From assembly GCA_963580285.1 (NCBI GenBank), contig OY757011.1:95773650-95837649 (forward strand): a DNA stretch of 64,000 nt, given 5' to 3'. The DNA is from Lucinisca nassula (lineage: Eukaryota; Mollusca; Bivalvia; Lucinida; Lucinidae). The notes beneath the pieces were generated by a model. It was not told the DNA's origin, made no database searches, and saw only the letters and a list, made by a program, of their open reading frames with translations. Shown here piece by piece: positions 41,077 to 51,766 of the stretch. How positions within the stretch are numbered: position 1 is the stretch's first letter; the number at the start of each line of letters is the position of its first letter. A program made the translations under genes and the position numbers.

Positions 41077-41570
41077 AAAAAACGGTCGTATTAAGTTAAT
41101 GGGTTGGTGTCCTTCCGTCCGTTCGTAAACTTTTTTTTCGTTTCCGTATAACTCCTACTATACAGTTTTCATCCGATCAAGCCTAAAATATGTATGTATT
41201 AAGGCTAAGATGTGAAGATATGCCACCAAATACTAACAGAGTTATGACCCTTTGAAAAATTCGGTTTACATTTTCGTTTGGTTAAGTTTTGTGCTATACA
41301 TGTGTAAACCATATGTAAGTTACATTTAGTTTATACTTGCCATGGCGTTAAACAATTTACTTCAGAATACTCATCACTACCTACCCCTCCTGATACCAAG
41401 GTCACAGACTTCGAAATTTTATGTACACGTTTTGTATTAAAGTTTATTATTTTTTATTCAAAAAATGCATTAAGTGGGATAATGATACCAGCTGGCTCAA
41501 ATCAGAATGTAGACTGACAAGACCAAACCTATTGGATGCTTTTTGAAAGCAGCCAACTTGTATGATAATA
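41077..41570. other. Probable continuation of a repeat, unassigned
   Basis: CCGTCCGTTCG and CGTTTCCGTATAACTCCTAC recall sequences next to other dispersed repeats, but no boundary is visible. Confidence 0.4.
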
Positions 41571-41574
41571 TGCC

Positions 41575-42128
41575 CGGGATATTAACACGCCTCTAAACCC
41601 AACTTTATATATGGAAAACTGGGGGAGTTACAGGCGTATACGTTATTTTGTTTGTATCTGCTCCTAGACATAGGTTATAGGCACTCGTTACAACCGCGGT
41701 GAGGCGGTTCTAACGAGCACCTTTAACCTATGTTTGATTTTGTTTTTGTTTGATTTGAGGTTTAACGTCCCCGTCAACACTGTAAAGGTCAGTTTGGAGA
41801 CATTACTTCCAATTTTGTGGGGCTTTTACCCGACATTGAGGTGAAATGACATCTCACGCCCTGTCGCTCAATGACACCAATAGGGTTTATAAGCATAGAC
41901 GGTCCGACACGCACCGCTTTGCCTGGACAGGCTTTGATCCTCTAAGAGGTTTACCAGTACTCGTGTGTGGTCGGTTGCAGCTCTGCGTGGAAGCATCATA
42001 CAGCCCATCTTTTTGTTCAAGCCCCGGTGGGCGAGGGTCGCACCTAGGTTTGAAGTATAAATAAGACATATATCACAAACTTTCATCGGAAAAGTAGCCA
42101 TTTTGCAAATATGAAAGAATGGGTTATG
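41575..42128. mobile_element. MITE-A2 interrupted by SINE-3
   Basis: GGGATATTAACACGCC-like start, ACTTTATATATGGAAAACTG, and a hairpin (CACTCGTTACAACCGCGG / GGCGGTTCTAACGAGCACC) cut within the right arm, resuming at 42054 with AGTATAAATAAGACATATAT and TTTTCGGAAAAGTAGCC-like sequence. Confidence 0.8.
41738..42041 (-). mobile_element. SINE-3, 12 bp target-site duplication
   Basis: TTTTGTTTTTGTTTGATTTG to CCCCGGTGGGCGAGGGTCGC. ACCTATGTTTGA (41726-41737) and ACCTAGGTTTGA (42042-42053) differ at one base. Confidence 0.92.
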
Positions 42129-42129
42129 A

Positions 42130-42412
42130 TTGATTGACTAGAGGTTTAACGTACCCGTCATTTTTGAGACGTTGCTTCCAATTTTGTGGGACTTTCACTC
42201 GCCATTGAGGTGAAATGACATGTCAAGGCCCGTCGCCCAGTTAAAACCAATACGATTTATAAGCATGGACGGTAAGACTCGCACCGCTTTGCCTGGGCAG
42301 GTTTAGATCCTCTGAGCGATTTACCAGTACGCGTGTGCGGTCGGTTTCAGCTCTGCGTGGAAGCATTTTGCCGCCCGATCTATTTCTCCAAGCCCATATG
42401 GGCGGGGGTGCG
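42130..42412 (-). mobile_element. SINE-3 copy
   Basis: TTGATTGACTAGAGGTTTAA to CCCATATGGGCGGGGG, only 77 bp from the previous copy and in the same orientation. The CAACACTGTAAAGG block is deleted. Confidence 0.87.
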
Positions 42413-42595
42413 AAACTTTCTATAAAAACATTTAGCAGACGACAATAAACAAATACAGATGTCTAGTTAATTACTCGTCCGAAGTGTCATTTTCGCTTCA
42501 CCGTCAAACAATGAATCCACTTGGGTAAACCCCTTTTTTAATATGTCGGCTAACCTTAGAACACTTTTGTGTATTAAAAAAAATATATATTTTTT

Positions 42596-42800
42596 TAATT
42601 CCAATACAAGTCCCGCATATGCCGAGCGTCCATTTTCCGGGACATTTGCCAACCGTGAAATCGCTGATCAGACACCGCTGCTCCCGATCTAGGTATTCAC
42701 TGCACGCATTTCGCAAAACTTACCGCTAAACCTTATACCGTTTATATTGGAAATGGAACACTCTAAACTTATTAGGCTGAATATTCTGCCCTATATGTAA
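42596..42800. mobile_element. MITE-H, decayed
   Basis: CCGAGCGTCCATTTTCCGGG, GCTGATCAGACACCGCTGCT and TTGGAAATGGAACACTCTAA. Only the left arm of the hairpin is clear. A 60 bp SINE-3 fragment (TATAAACCCTATTGGG) follows at 42800-42860. Confidence 0.6.
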
Positions 42801-43130
42801 AGTGGTGCGAGTTAGCCCGACCATGCATATAAACCCTATTGGGTTCATTAGACGGCCCAAAAATCACGACTCTTGGATACCGGAAATGGATGTCAACAAC
42901 TTTTAGCACCATTCTGTAGAAAAGGGTCACCCCTCCACACTATAGATAAGCCTGTGTATAGAAGAAGAAGGACATCGTTCCCAATGATGTGACCCTACCT
43001 TCCCGTGGCCTAGGGCGTTTCCGCTAAACTCGTCATCCCTCACAATGGTCTTCGAGGGTCAGCCATCTTGTGACATAATTGCCGTCAAAGTGGCACCAAT
43101 ACTGTTTATACAGTTAAGATACATATGGGC

Positions 43131-43258
43131 CCCGTCAAGCGATTTTGGTACTTATCGCCTTTGCGAGCAGCGAAGGTTCAGGCGAGCCTGCGCATCCGCG
43201 CAGTCTCGCCAGAACCTTCGCTTCTCGCTCATACAAGCAGTGAATCAAGAGGAACCTT
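43131..43258. mobile_element. Family G palindrome
   Basis: GCGAGCAGCGAAGGTTCAGG ... CGAGCCTGCGCATCCGCGCA ... CCAGAACCTTCGCTTCTCGC forms one long hairpin. A 164-codon open frame passes through it but is not convincing as a gene. Confidence 0.75.
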
Positions 43259-43259
43259 C

Positions 43260-44167
43260 AGTCAGAAAGCCATATCCCTGGCCCCTCTGAATGGCTGGGC
43301 ATGCGCAGTTAAAATTTGTCATGACGGAATGCTCGAAGACACAAATTCGTTTGGCGGGGCTCATATGATACGGCTCTTAATGAGCAGTCTCATCCGGATC
43401 ATTTTGCTTATACTTTTGACAATACCACTTATTTACAAGAAAGGGTGCGTCCAAATTAAAAAAAAAACAAAAAAACTGAAGTGCCTACTTCAGAATGCAT
43501 TACTGAAAGGAATAAAACGTCAGCTGAAACTCAAAAGCCGTTTTAACACAAAAATTGACTTACAGTTGCATATTCTCTTAATTAATATTCAAATCTGGCT
43601 TCAAGTTACATGTGATTAAAATTAATTCGCAATGAGTCGCTATGAGTACTGGTTTTACAGGTCACACATAAAATGGTCGTGTACAAGTAAACGCTTCAAC
43701 CTGTAACATTCATGCGTTAAGATTACACGAAAAGCCTTTTCCTCAAATTGGCGTGACAAGCAAGTGCATTTGTATAGGAGAACGAATGATTGGCATTAAT
43801 GTTAGGAAACAGTAAGAGGCATAACGCCAATTCAGCGTTTAATTCAAATATGTTCTTTAGTAGCAGCATGACTTGACACTGTACACCATTAGGGTGTCCA
43901 TGGAATAATTCCCACTTTTTGTTGAGCGTTAATTAAAATCCGAGAGACTGACAGGACAGTGTCAAATGGAAACACAAGCTGCATGATTAAAATGACGACA
44001 GGGTGAAATCTAATGTCAAATGGTGGAATGAAAACTGTGTTATAAAATGAGCCCCAATCTGGGAAACTGTCTTCTATGTGTGCGATCACGGGAGACACGA
44101 CCCGGCCTGTAAATAGAGTAGCTGCCATCTTGAATTAGGACCCGTTCATTAAAAGCCGAGGCCCCGT
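43260..44167. other. Unassigned sequence
   Basis: No recognised repeat. The longest open frame of the window (43125-43619) lies partly here; its C-terminal part is K/L-rich low-complexity and starts inside a palindrome. Confidence 0.45.
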
Positions 44168-44750
44168 TTTAGGATTTACATATGTCTATTGTAGATGGGC
44201 TTGTTTCTTGCAAAATGTATGATAAACGCGATGATTTTGATTTTGAAATTGTAAAACTTCCATTTTTGGATGGTGATGTTCCTCGTGTGCCATCCTATGG
44301 CCATTTTATTTCGCAATTAATTCGATTTGCCAGAGTTTGTAGTCATGTAACTGACTTCAACACTCGTAATAAATTGTTAACGGCTAAACTTCTTAATCAG
44401 GGTTATCGGTACCATAAAGTACACAAAGCCTTTCCAAAATTTTATAGACGTCATTCTGATGTAATTTCAAAATTCAATATTGGACTTAAATCTCTTTTAT
44501 AACAAGGTCTATCGGAACCCGAATTTTTGGTGACTTAGTATATACATTCAGAAAAATATATAACCACAATGACTTTAGCACCCAATTTCGTAAAATCATA
44601 TTTCGATATAAAAAGATTGGGTACAACATAAATGTTATACGACAGACTGCATGCATGGTAGTTATTCCAATCACGGTTGACAACTTTGCTTCCCTCTTTA
44701 ATTGCACGCCGGTGGGTCAGGCCTCAGATTCTATGACGGTTCCAGCGTGA
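44168..44750 (+). pseudogene. Reverse-transcriptase element, C-terminal ORF relic
   Basis: From 44173 the frame reads DLHMSIVDGLVSCKMYDKRD and continues with FISQLIRFARVCSHVTDF, FYRRHSD and SKFNIGLKSLL. This is the region C-terminal to the RT catalytic core that I recognise from mollusc and other invertebrate mobile-element proteins. A TAA at 44500-44502 interrupts it and a 1-base loss near 44521 shifts the frame. Downstream, another frame continues with FRKIIFRYKKIGYNIN and FASLFNCTPVGQASDSM to a TGA at 44748-44750. The catalytic RT domain is missing (5' truncation). The element class (Penelope-like or non-LTR) is uncertain. Family I sequence starts immediately after the stop. Confidence 0.8.
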
Positions 44751-45286
44751 AGATTTATGTTGGTTGGTACCTGATTATCTGTATCTGGTCGGGCCCATCG
44801 GAGTCTAACTGTTGGTTTCCGTTTGGTCCATCATTTCAGTGGTTTCTTGCTGTCAAGTCCTCACCGTTGTTTCATCTCTGTGGTTGTATGGTTTTGTGGT
44901 TCACGGAGATGTTGCACTGATGAGTTAGGAGGCCTTCATGCGGACTGAACAAATTATTTGTCTTAATCGCGACGGAAGTTATGTCTAGGATTGTGGCCAC
45001 GAAAAATCGATTCAAGCCTCTCCCCCCACCGAGTGGAATTCGTTCTGTCGCGGTTTATTTTCGTTATGGTTTGTCTTTGGGTGTTTGTGTCGCTTGTATT
45101 ATTTTATTTTGGATAGCCTACTGGCCACTGCGTGGGAAAGTTACTGTCCTTTTGGCTTTCCGCTATTGGTGTTTCCATTAGGGTTTTTTGTTTCATGTCT
45201 GTGATTATTTCCCTTTGGTGTCTCTGATGGGAGCTGTGGGTTAATTGTATCGATTCCTGATCATTGACTCCACTTCTATTTTAAAG
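44751..45286 (+). mobile_element. Family I copy 1: 3' region of the RT element
   Basis: Directly downstream of the RT stop: TGGTTGGTACCTGATTATCT, TCGGGCCCATCGGAGTCTAA, TGCACTGATGAGTTAGGAGG, CTGACCG-like, GGGAAAGTTACTGTCC and finally the recurring 3' end GATCATTGACTCCACTTCTA followed by TTTT. It contains hydrophobic open frames, but different copies keep different frames, so it is treated as untranslated sequence. Confidence 0.82.
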
Positions 45287-45295
45287 GTCTTAATA

Positions 45296-47065
45296 CAAAA
45301 AGTAAAGATTTTGTTCTGTACGCCTGCTACAAGTGTAACTGATGATGATGATGATGATTTCGTGTTTAACGACGCGGCAACCCTCTTTGTGGGTCATCAG
45401 CGTCAAACACAAGTGTAACTATTCCTTATACAAGTGCTACTGCTAAAGTAACTAAATACAAAAACTAGAGGTTTTTTTCTATACTTCTGTTCCTACTGCT
45501 ACCACTCCTACTAGTACTACTGCTGACGTAACTAAACACAGAAACTAGAGGTTTTGTTCTATACTTGTTTACCACTGCTTTTGCTACTCCTACTTGTATA
45601 ACTGCTAAAGTAACTAAAACATAACCTACAGGTTTGATTCTATGCTTCTATTACTACTGCTACTACTACTCTTACTTATACTACTGCTGCAGTAACTAAA
45701 TACAGAAATTGGAGGTTTGGTTCTGTGCTTCTGTTACTACTGCTACTAATACTTTTACATGCACTACTGCTGCAGTAACTAAATACAGAGACTAGAGGTC
45801 TGGTTCTTTGCTTCTGTTATAACTGCTACTACTACTCTTACTTGTACTACCGCTGCAGTAACTAAAATCAGAAACTAGAGGTTTGATTCTGTGCTTTAGT
45901 TACTACTGTTACTACTACTCCTAAGTATCTAAATGTTTGGTTCTGTGCTTCTGTTATTGCTGCTACTACTCTTACTTGTACTACTGTTGCAGTAAATAAA
46001 ATCGGAAATTAGATGTTTGGTTCTGTGCCTCTATTACTAATGCTACTACTCTTACTTGTACTACTGCTGCAGTAACTAAGTACAGAAACTAGAGGTTTGT
46101 TTCCGTGCTTCTATTACTACTACTACTCTTACTTGTAGCTCTGCTGTAGTTACTTAATACAGAAACTAGAGGTTTGGTTCTGTGCTTCTATTACTACTGC
46201 TACTTCTCTTACTTTAACTACTGCTGCTGTTAATAAAATCGGCAATTAGATGTTTGGTTCTGTGCTTCTGTTACTAATGCTACTACTCTTACTTGTACTA
46301 CTGCTGCAGTAACTAAGTACAGAAACTAGAGGTTTGGTTCCGTGCTTCTATTACTACTGCTACTACTCTTACTTGTACTACTGCTGCAGTAACTAAATAC
46401 AGAAACTAGAGGTTTGGTTCTGTGCTTCTATTACTACTGCTACTACTCTTACTTGTACTACTGCTGCAGTAACTAAGTACAGAAACTAGAGGTTTGGTTC
46501 TGTGCTTCTGTTACTACTGCTACTACTCTTACTTGTAGCTCTGCTGGAGTAACTAAATACAGAAACTAGAGGCTTGGTTCCGTGCTTCTGTTACTAATGC
46601 TACTACTCTTACTTGTACTACTGCTGCAGTAACTAAGTACAGAAACTAGAGGTTTGGTTCCGTGCTTCTATTTCTACTGCTTCTACTACTCTTACTTGTA
46701 GCTCTGCTGTAGTAACTAAATACAGAAACTAGAGGTTTGGTTCTGTGCTTGCATTACTACTGCTACTTCTCTTACTTGTACTACTGCTGCTGTTAATAAA
46801 ATCAGAATCTAGATATTTGGTTCTGTGCTTCTGTTCCTGCTGCTACTATTACTCTTACTTGTACTACTGCTTCAGTAACTAAATACAGAAACTAGAGGTT
46901 TGGTTCTGTGCTTCTATTACTACTGCTACTTCTCTTACTTGTGCTACTGCTGCTGTTAAAAAATCAGAACTTAGATGTTTGGTTCTGTGCTTCAGTTCCT
47001 ACTGCTACTACTACTCTTCCTTGTATTACTGCTGCAGTAACTAAATACAAAAACTAGAGGCTTGG
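45296..47065 (+). repeat. 80 bp minisatellite, part 1
   Basis: Unit AGAAACTAGAGGTTTGGTTC...CTGCTGCAGTAACTAAATAC. Perfect 80 bp spacing is seen at 46321, 46401, 46481 and 46561; other units are 77-95 bp through gain or loss of TAC triplets. Most units hold a CTGCAG. Confidence 0.95.
45341..45408 (-). mobile_element. 68 bp SINE 3'-tail insertion with 12 bp target-site duplication
   Basis: (GAT)n then TTTCGTGTTTAACGACGCGG. In reverse complement it ends CGTCGTTAAACACGAAATC plus (ATC)n. ACAAGTGTAACT is repeated at 45329-45340 and 45409-45420. It is an extremely 5'-truncated retroposon. Confidence 0.88.
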
Positions 47066-47559
47066 TCGGGCCACGCGAAGTCTAACTGTTGGTTTTCTTT
47101 TGCTCCAGCAATTCTGTTGTTGTATGCTGTCGAGTCCTCAACCTTGTTTCATCTCTGTAGTGTTTTTATTTGTATGTTCTCGGAGATGTTACACTGATGA
47201 GTAAGGAAGCCTTCATGCGGACTAAACAAAATTAGTGTATACCGCGACAGGGGTAAGGGCGAGGATTATGGCCATGTTAAATCGATTTAAGCCCCTAGTG
47301 GAATTCTTTCCACTGACCGTTCCAAGGCGGTTCTTCGGTGGCGGCTTATTTATGTTGTTGTTTGTTACTTACTGTGTGTTTCACTTGTGTCTTTTTATTT
47401 TTTGGCCATTTTGTGGGAAAGTAACAGTCCTTATGACCTTCCTTTGTTTATGTTTCCATTATGGTCTGGTCGCTTCATGTTTGTGTTTATTTCCCTTTGG
47501 TGTCTTTGATGGGTGGAATAAGTTAATTGTATCGATTCCTGATCTTTGTTTTACTTCTA
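47066..47559 (+). mobile_element. Family I copy 2, inserted in the minisatellite
   Basis: 5'-truncated, from TCGGGCCACGCGAAGTCTAA to the GATCTTTGTTTTACTTCTA end. CTTGG at 47061-47065 and 47560-47564 is a probable 5 bp target duplication, and the minisatellite unit continues across the insertion. Confidence 0.82.
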
Positions 47560-48315
47560 CTTGGTTCTGTGCTTGTGTTACTACTGCTGCAATTACTGCT
47601 ACTTGTACTACTGCTGCAGTAACTAAATACAAAAACTAGGGGTTTGGTTCTGTGCTTCTGTTACTACTGCTACTACTACTCTTACTTGTACTACTGCTGC
47701 AGTAACTAAATACAGAAATTAGAGGTTTGGTTCTTTGCTTCTGTTATTACTGCTATTACCACTATTACTTGTACTACTGCTTCAGTAACTAAATACAGAA
47801 ACTAGAGGTTTGGTTCTGTGCTGCTGTTACTACTGCTACTACTACTCTTACTTGTACTACTGCTGCAGTAAATAAATACAGAAACTAGAGGTTTGGTTCT
47901 CTGCTGCTGTTACTACTGCTTCTACTACTCTTACTTGTACTACTGATGCAGTAAATAAATACAGAAACTAAAGGTTTGGTTCTGTGCTGCTGTTACTACA
48001 GCTACTAAAACTCTTACTGGTACTACTGCTGCAGTAAATAAATACAGAAACTAGAGGTTTGGTTCTTTGTTGCTGTTACTACTGCTACTACTCTTACTTG
48101 TACCACTGCTGCTGTAAATAAAATCAGAAACTAGAGGCTTGGTTCTATGCTTCTGTTACTGTTGCTACTACTACTCTTACTTGTACTACTGCTGCTGTAA
48201 ATAAAATCAGAAACCTGAGGTTTGGTTCTGTGCTTCTGTTACAAATGCATCTACGACTCCTACTTGTACTACTGCTGATGTAACTAAATACTGCTAATGT
48301 AACTAATGTAGCAAA
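47560..48315 (+). repeat. 80 bp minisatellite, part 2
   Basis: Continuation of the array. Some units have TGCTGCTGTT in place of TGCTTCTGTT, and AAATAAATACAG variants predominate, so this side has diverged from part 1. Confidence 0.93.
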
Positions 48316-48324
48316 ATACTTTTT

Positions 48325-48525
48325 TTTACTTTTTTTGATTTTGGATTTACCGCCCGTTCAAGATTATTTCACTTACTCGAGTCAATTGTTAACCAGATGT
48401 GGGCAAAAACCGGAGTACCCGGAGAATAACAAATGGCCTTTCTTTGCAGAAATTGGCGTCCCAAATGGGGTCTGAGCGAGTCTCGAACCACAGCAGTGAG
48501 AAACCTAATGATTAAGAATCAGAGG
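48325..48525 (-). mobile_element. SINE-2, head-truncated
   Basis: GATTTTGGATTTACCGCCCG and AACCAGATGTGGGCAAAAAC match the 9429 copy. The B-box GAGTCTCGAACCACAGC is present, and the first ~25 bases of the tRNA-like head are lost. Confidence 0.78.
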
Positions 48526-48607
48526 AATGTGTTCTATACTTCTACCTCCCATCCATGACAACGGCAGGGAAGAAACATAAACATAAAACAACTTAACCAT
48601 AACGAAA

Positions 48608-48920
48608 CATAGAAGTGGAGGCAATGATCAGGAATCGATACAATCAACCCCATAGCTCCCATCAGATACACCATAGGGAAAGACAACATACCAAAATGGA
48701 AACACCAAAATCGGAAAGCCAAATGGACAGTTAGTTTCCCACAAAATGGCCAATAGGCCATCCAAAATAAAATAACACAAGCGCCACAAACATGCAAAGA
48801 CAAACCATAACAAAAATAAACCGCGACAGAAGAACCGCCTTGGAACGGTCAGCGGATACAAATTCCACTGGGGGGCTTAATTTAGATTTTTCGTGGTCAC
48901 AATCCTCGCCCTTACTCAAA
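48608..48920 (-). mobile_element. Family I copy 3
   Basis: Reverse strand: starts AACATAGAAGTGGAGGCAAT (the 3' end) and runs to TCACAATCCTCGCCCTTAC. 5'-truncated. Confidence 0.8.
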
Positions 48921-49229
48921 CGTCACAAGCGGAAATTAAAAAGAACAACAATGGCCAAATGGCTATCCCAAAATCAAAGTACATTAGCAATACAGACACG
49001 CAAATACGAACTGTAACAACAGCAACGGGGAGCGATAGTTTGTGACTATACTCCAAGCTGCCATGAAATAATCGTATTTTACCCAATAAGTCGCTAAACC
49101 TTCTCAGAACCCTCCACTCGACGACATTGTTGTTGATTGTGACAAAAGGCACGTGAACTTGATTCCGACTATTATTACAACATCCTCTAAAACAGTACCT
49201 GGATAAAACAATAAAAATGCATACCGACC

Positions 49230-49230
49230 G

Positions 49231-49261
<31 letters not shown>

Positions 49262-49270
49262 AAAAAAAAC
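49230..49270. repeat. poly-C/poly-A tract
   Basis: About 20 C followed by about 19 A. Confidence 0.95.
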
Positions 49271-49717
49271 TGGCTTATTAGCAGTAATATATCATATCAC
49301 TTTATATAAGAGATAGGGTAATAGAATAATTTATTACAGTGTAAGATGGTTTACAGAGAATTCCACAATTTAATAATACGTGCCACCATCAATGTACAAA
49401 CCTCTGTTCAGGTGAGCTAATATTAATTCCATGATATAATGAATTTAATCAACACATCCTCTTGGGACATTAGGAATATGCGATAATTCAGAGGTCATGA
49501 TTCTACTCAAGTCGAGAAGCAGGCAACGTCATTGCCCAATCCGACAATGTTGAAAACCTGTGGCGGAAACCAGTGTCAAAACAATACGTACCATCCCTGT
49601 GCTCGGAAAGGGCATTGAAACACCAAACACATTAAATAAGTCAATGTACCCCCAATATAAAACAGGCCAACTGCTATCGTGGCGTATTTCATATCTCTAG
49701 AACTAGTATTTCGTTTA
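49271..49717. other. Unassigned sequence
   Basis: Nothing recognised. Confidence 0.45.
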
Positions 49718-50160
49718 ATAAATAGACCAGTTCTAGGAGTGGTTGTTGAGTAATAAAACTCAGTTTGGGCGTCAGTATTAAAGTAAATCGAATTACGACC
49801 GCCTAGCGCGGTTGATTTGTCTACTTAAAACAGACCGACAAACTGTGATTTATACTCAACAATTCACAGCCTAGAGCTTGTCTAATACGACTCTAATACA
49901 CTTAAAATCGGCATTAACGGTGTTGTTCCCTTCAAATTCTTCCAACCTGCGCCAATGTTAGAAGAATCCCGCCGAAATTATTGACTGCAACACATGCATT
50001 TATGTCAATTTGTAACGTCTTCTATACGAGAACGTGACGTTTCACCGTCTAACATCACTTAGTCTACGAATGACGTCATGAAATGGCGGATTTTCTCACC
50101 ATGCTCGTCCGCCGTGTGAATCACAGTTTCTTTCCATTGCTGTGTTAGAGTTTTACATTG
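49718..50160. mobile_element. Third copy of the 475 bp palindromic element, inverted
   Basis: Long hairpin (49730-49885) with GTTGAGTAATAAAACTCAGT / CTGTGATTTATACTCAAC around GCCTAGCGC. It is followed by the GGAATTC-type block, AACGTGACGTTTCACCGTCT and TGACGTCA at 50071-50078, in the order opposite to units 1 and 2 (12370-13326). Confidence 0.72.
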
Positions 50161-50168
50161 TTTTAACA

Positions 50169-50381
50169 TACATTAACGTTCCTATATTAAGACCACCTTT
50201 GGGATTGTTCAAAGGTGGTCTTTGAGACCACTTTGGAGCAGTCCCAGAGGTGGTCCTTGATCAGACGACTTTGTACGCAGAAAACATGCATGAAGAAAGA
50301 ATAACTGCACCCTTCTAAATAAGCTTTTTAAAGCAGAATTAGTCTTAATTTTAGGTGGTCTTAATAGCGGAATTTCATTGT
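50169..50381. mobile_element. MITE-J
   Basis: Termini TTCCTATATTAAGACCACCT and its near complement AGGTGGTCTTAATAGCGGAA. An internal palindrome (CACCTTTGGGATTGTTCAAA GGTGG) is present. A second copy is at 60814-61245. Confidence 0.75.
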
Positions 50382-50942
50382 ATTATTCTAATTCTTACTC
50401 CAAACATTCTGCAGGACCAATGAGGAAAACTGCAGACCCTTGATAACTTTATCCTATTTAAAGTGCAGTTAACACGGGTTTAATTACACGGACGCGCTAA
50501 CGTGACGAACACACTTTGCTGTTGTACATTATCAACTTGACAATGCGTTCAATAACTAATAAATATGCTTTCATAAAATCAAAATAGACTTTCCTCAAGA
50601 GGATGCGTGATGATTATTTCCGAACAGTTTTATAACGTACATAAATGGTCTCAAATGATCTCAAATCAGCGAAATTCACAAGAATCCATTAAAGGTTTTA
50701 TGAAAATGACGGCAGAGTGTTATTGCTTCTTTCAAGCATTTGACCGACATTGCTTTCTAATATACAATGCTGCTAACACTCCTTGCGGTCGAAGCCGCTA
50801 AGCCGATCGTTGGTATTGGCATGTCAATTCGCCCGTTGATTTGTGAATTCGTTTAATCCCTCGTTTGTCTATGTAAACTTATTTGATCTAAGCTCCTGTG
50901 CATCCAAATGCTATTGGGTAGACACATAAGAAAGGGACCGTA
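50382..50942. other. Unassigned sequence
   Basis: Nothing recognised. A 64-codon ORF near 50607-50801 has no family resemblance. Confidence 0.45.
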
Positions 50943-51246
50943 AAATAGAAGTGGAGGCAATGGTCAGGAATCGATACAATTAACCCACAGCTCCCATCAG
51001 ACACACCAAAGGGAAAGAACCACAAACATGAAACAACAGACCGTAATCGAAACATCAATAGCTGAAAGCCACAAGGACAGTTACTTTCCCACAAAATGGC
51101 CAATAGGCTATCCAAAATAAAATAATATAAGGGACACAAACACCCGAAGACAAATCATAAGAAAAACCGCCTTGGAACGGTCAGCGGAAACGAATTCCAC
51201 TGCGGGGGGGGGGGGGGGGGGGGGGGGTTAAATCGATTTTACGTGA
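50943..51246 (-). mobile_element. Family I copy 4
   Basis: AAATAGAAGTGGAGGCAATG to CGGAAACGAATTCCACTGC, then a 24-base poly-G at 51204-51227 and AAATCGATTTTACGTGAC. Confidence 0.8.
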
Positions 51247-51387
51247 CTACATACAGAAAACCTTACTACATACAGAAAACCCTCGATATAAGGGCTGTAT
51301 GTGTTCTCGTAAAGATCCTCAAAGAGACATATCCGTCAATACTCCTACTGCTAAACTCGGAGATAATTTAAAAAAAAAAGAAAAAAA

Positions 51388-51766
51388 AAGTGCACAGATG
51401 AGTTAGGAAGCTTTCATGCAGACTAAACAAATTATTCGTCTAAATTGCGACGGAATCAAGGGCGAGGATTGCAGTCGCGTAAAATCGATTTTTGCCCCGC
51501 AGTGCAATTTTTTTCACTGACCGTTCAAAGGCGGTTCTTCTGTCGCGATTTATTTTTGTTATGATTTGTCTTTGAGTGTGTGTATCACTTCTATCTTTTT
51601 GTTTTGGGTAGCCAATTGGCCATTTTGTGGGAAAGTTTCTGTCAATTTGGTTTCCGCTATCTAGTTATTAAGTGTTTGTGTTTCTTTCCCTTTGGTTTCT
51701 CTGATGGGAGATGTGGGTTTATTGTATCGATTCCTGATCATTGCCTTCACTTCCATTTTTCAACAA
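51388..51766 (+). mobile_element. Family I copy 5
   Basis: GCACAGATGAGTTAGGAAGC to GATCATTGCCTTCACTTCCA, 5'-truncated. It abuts an unrelated RT relic at its 3' end. Confidence 0.8.

Noticed and set aside
43125..43619. Longest ORF of the window (164 codons)
   Set aside because: It starts within a family G palindrome and ends in K/L-rich low-complexity sequence; no domain is recognisable.
44919..44975. CACTGATGAG followed by GGACTGAAC in Family I resembles a hammerhead core
   Set aside because: The required GAAA strand is absent (GACTGAAC instead), no stem II or cleavage triplet can be arranged, and other copies (55130, 57365) vary at the core.
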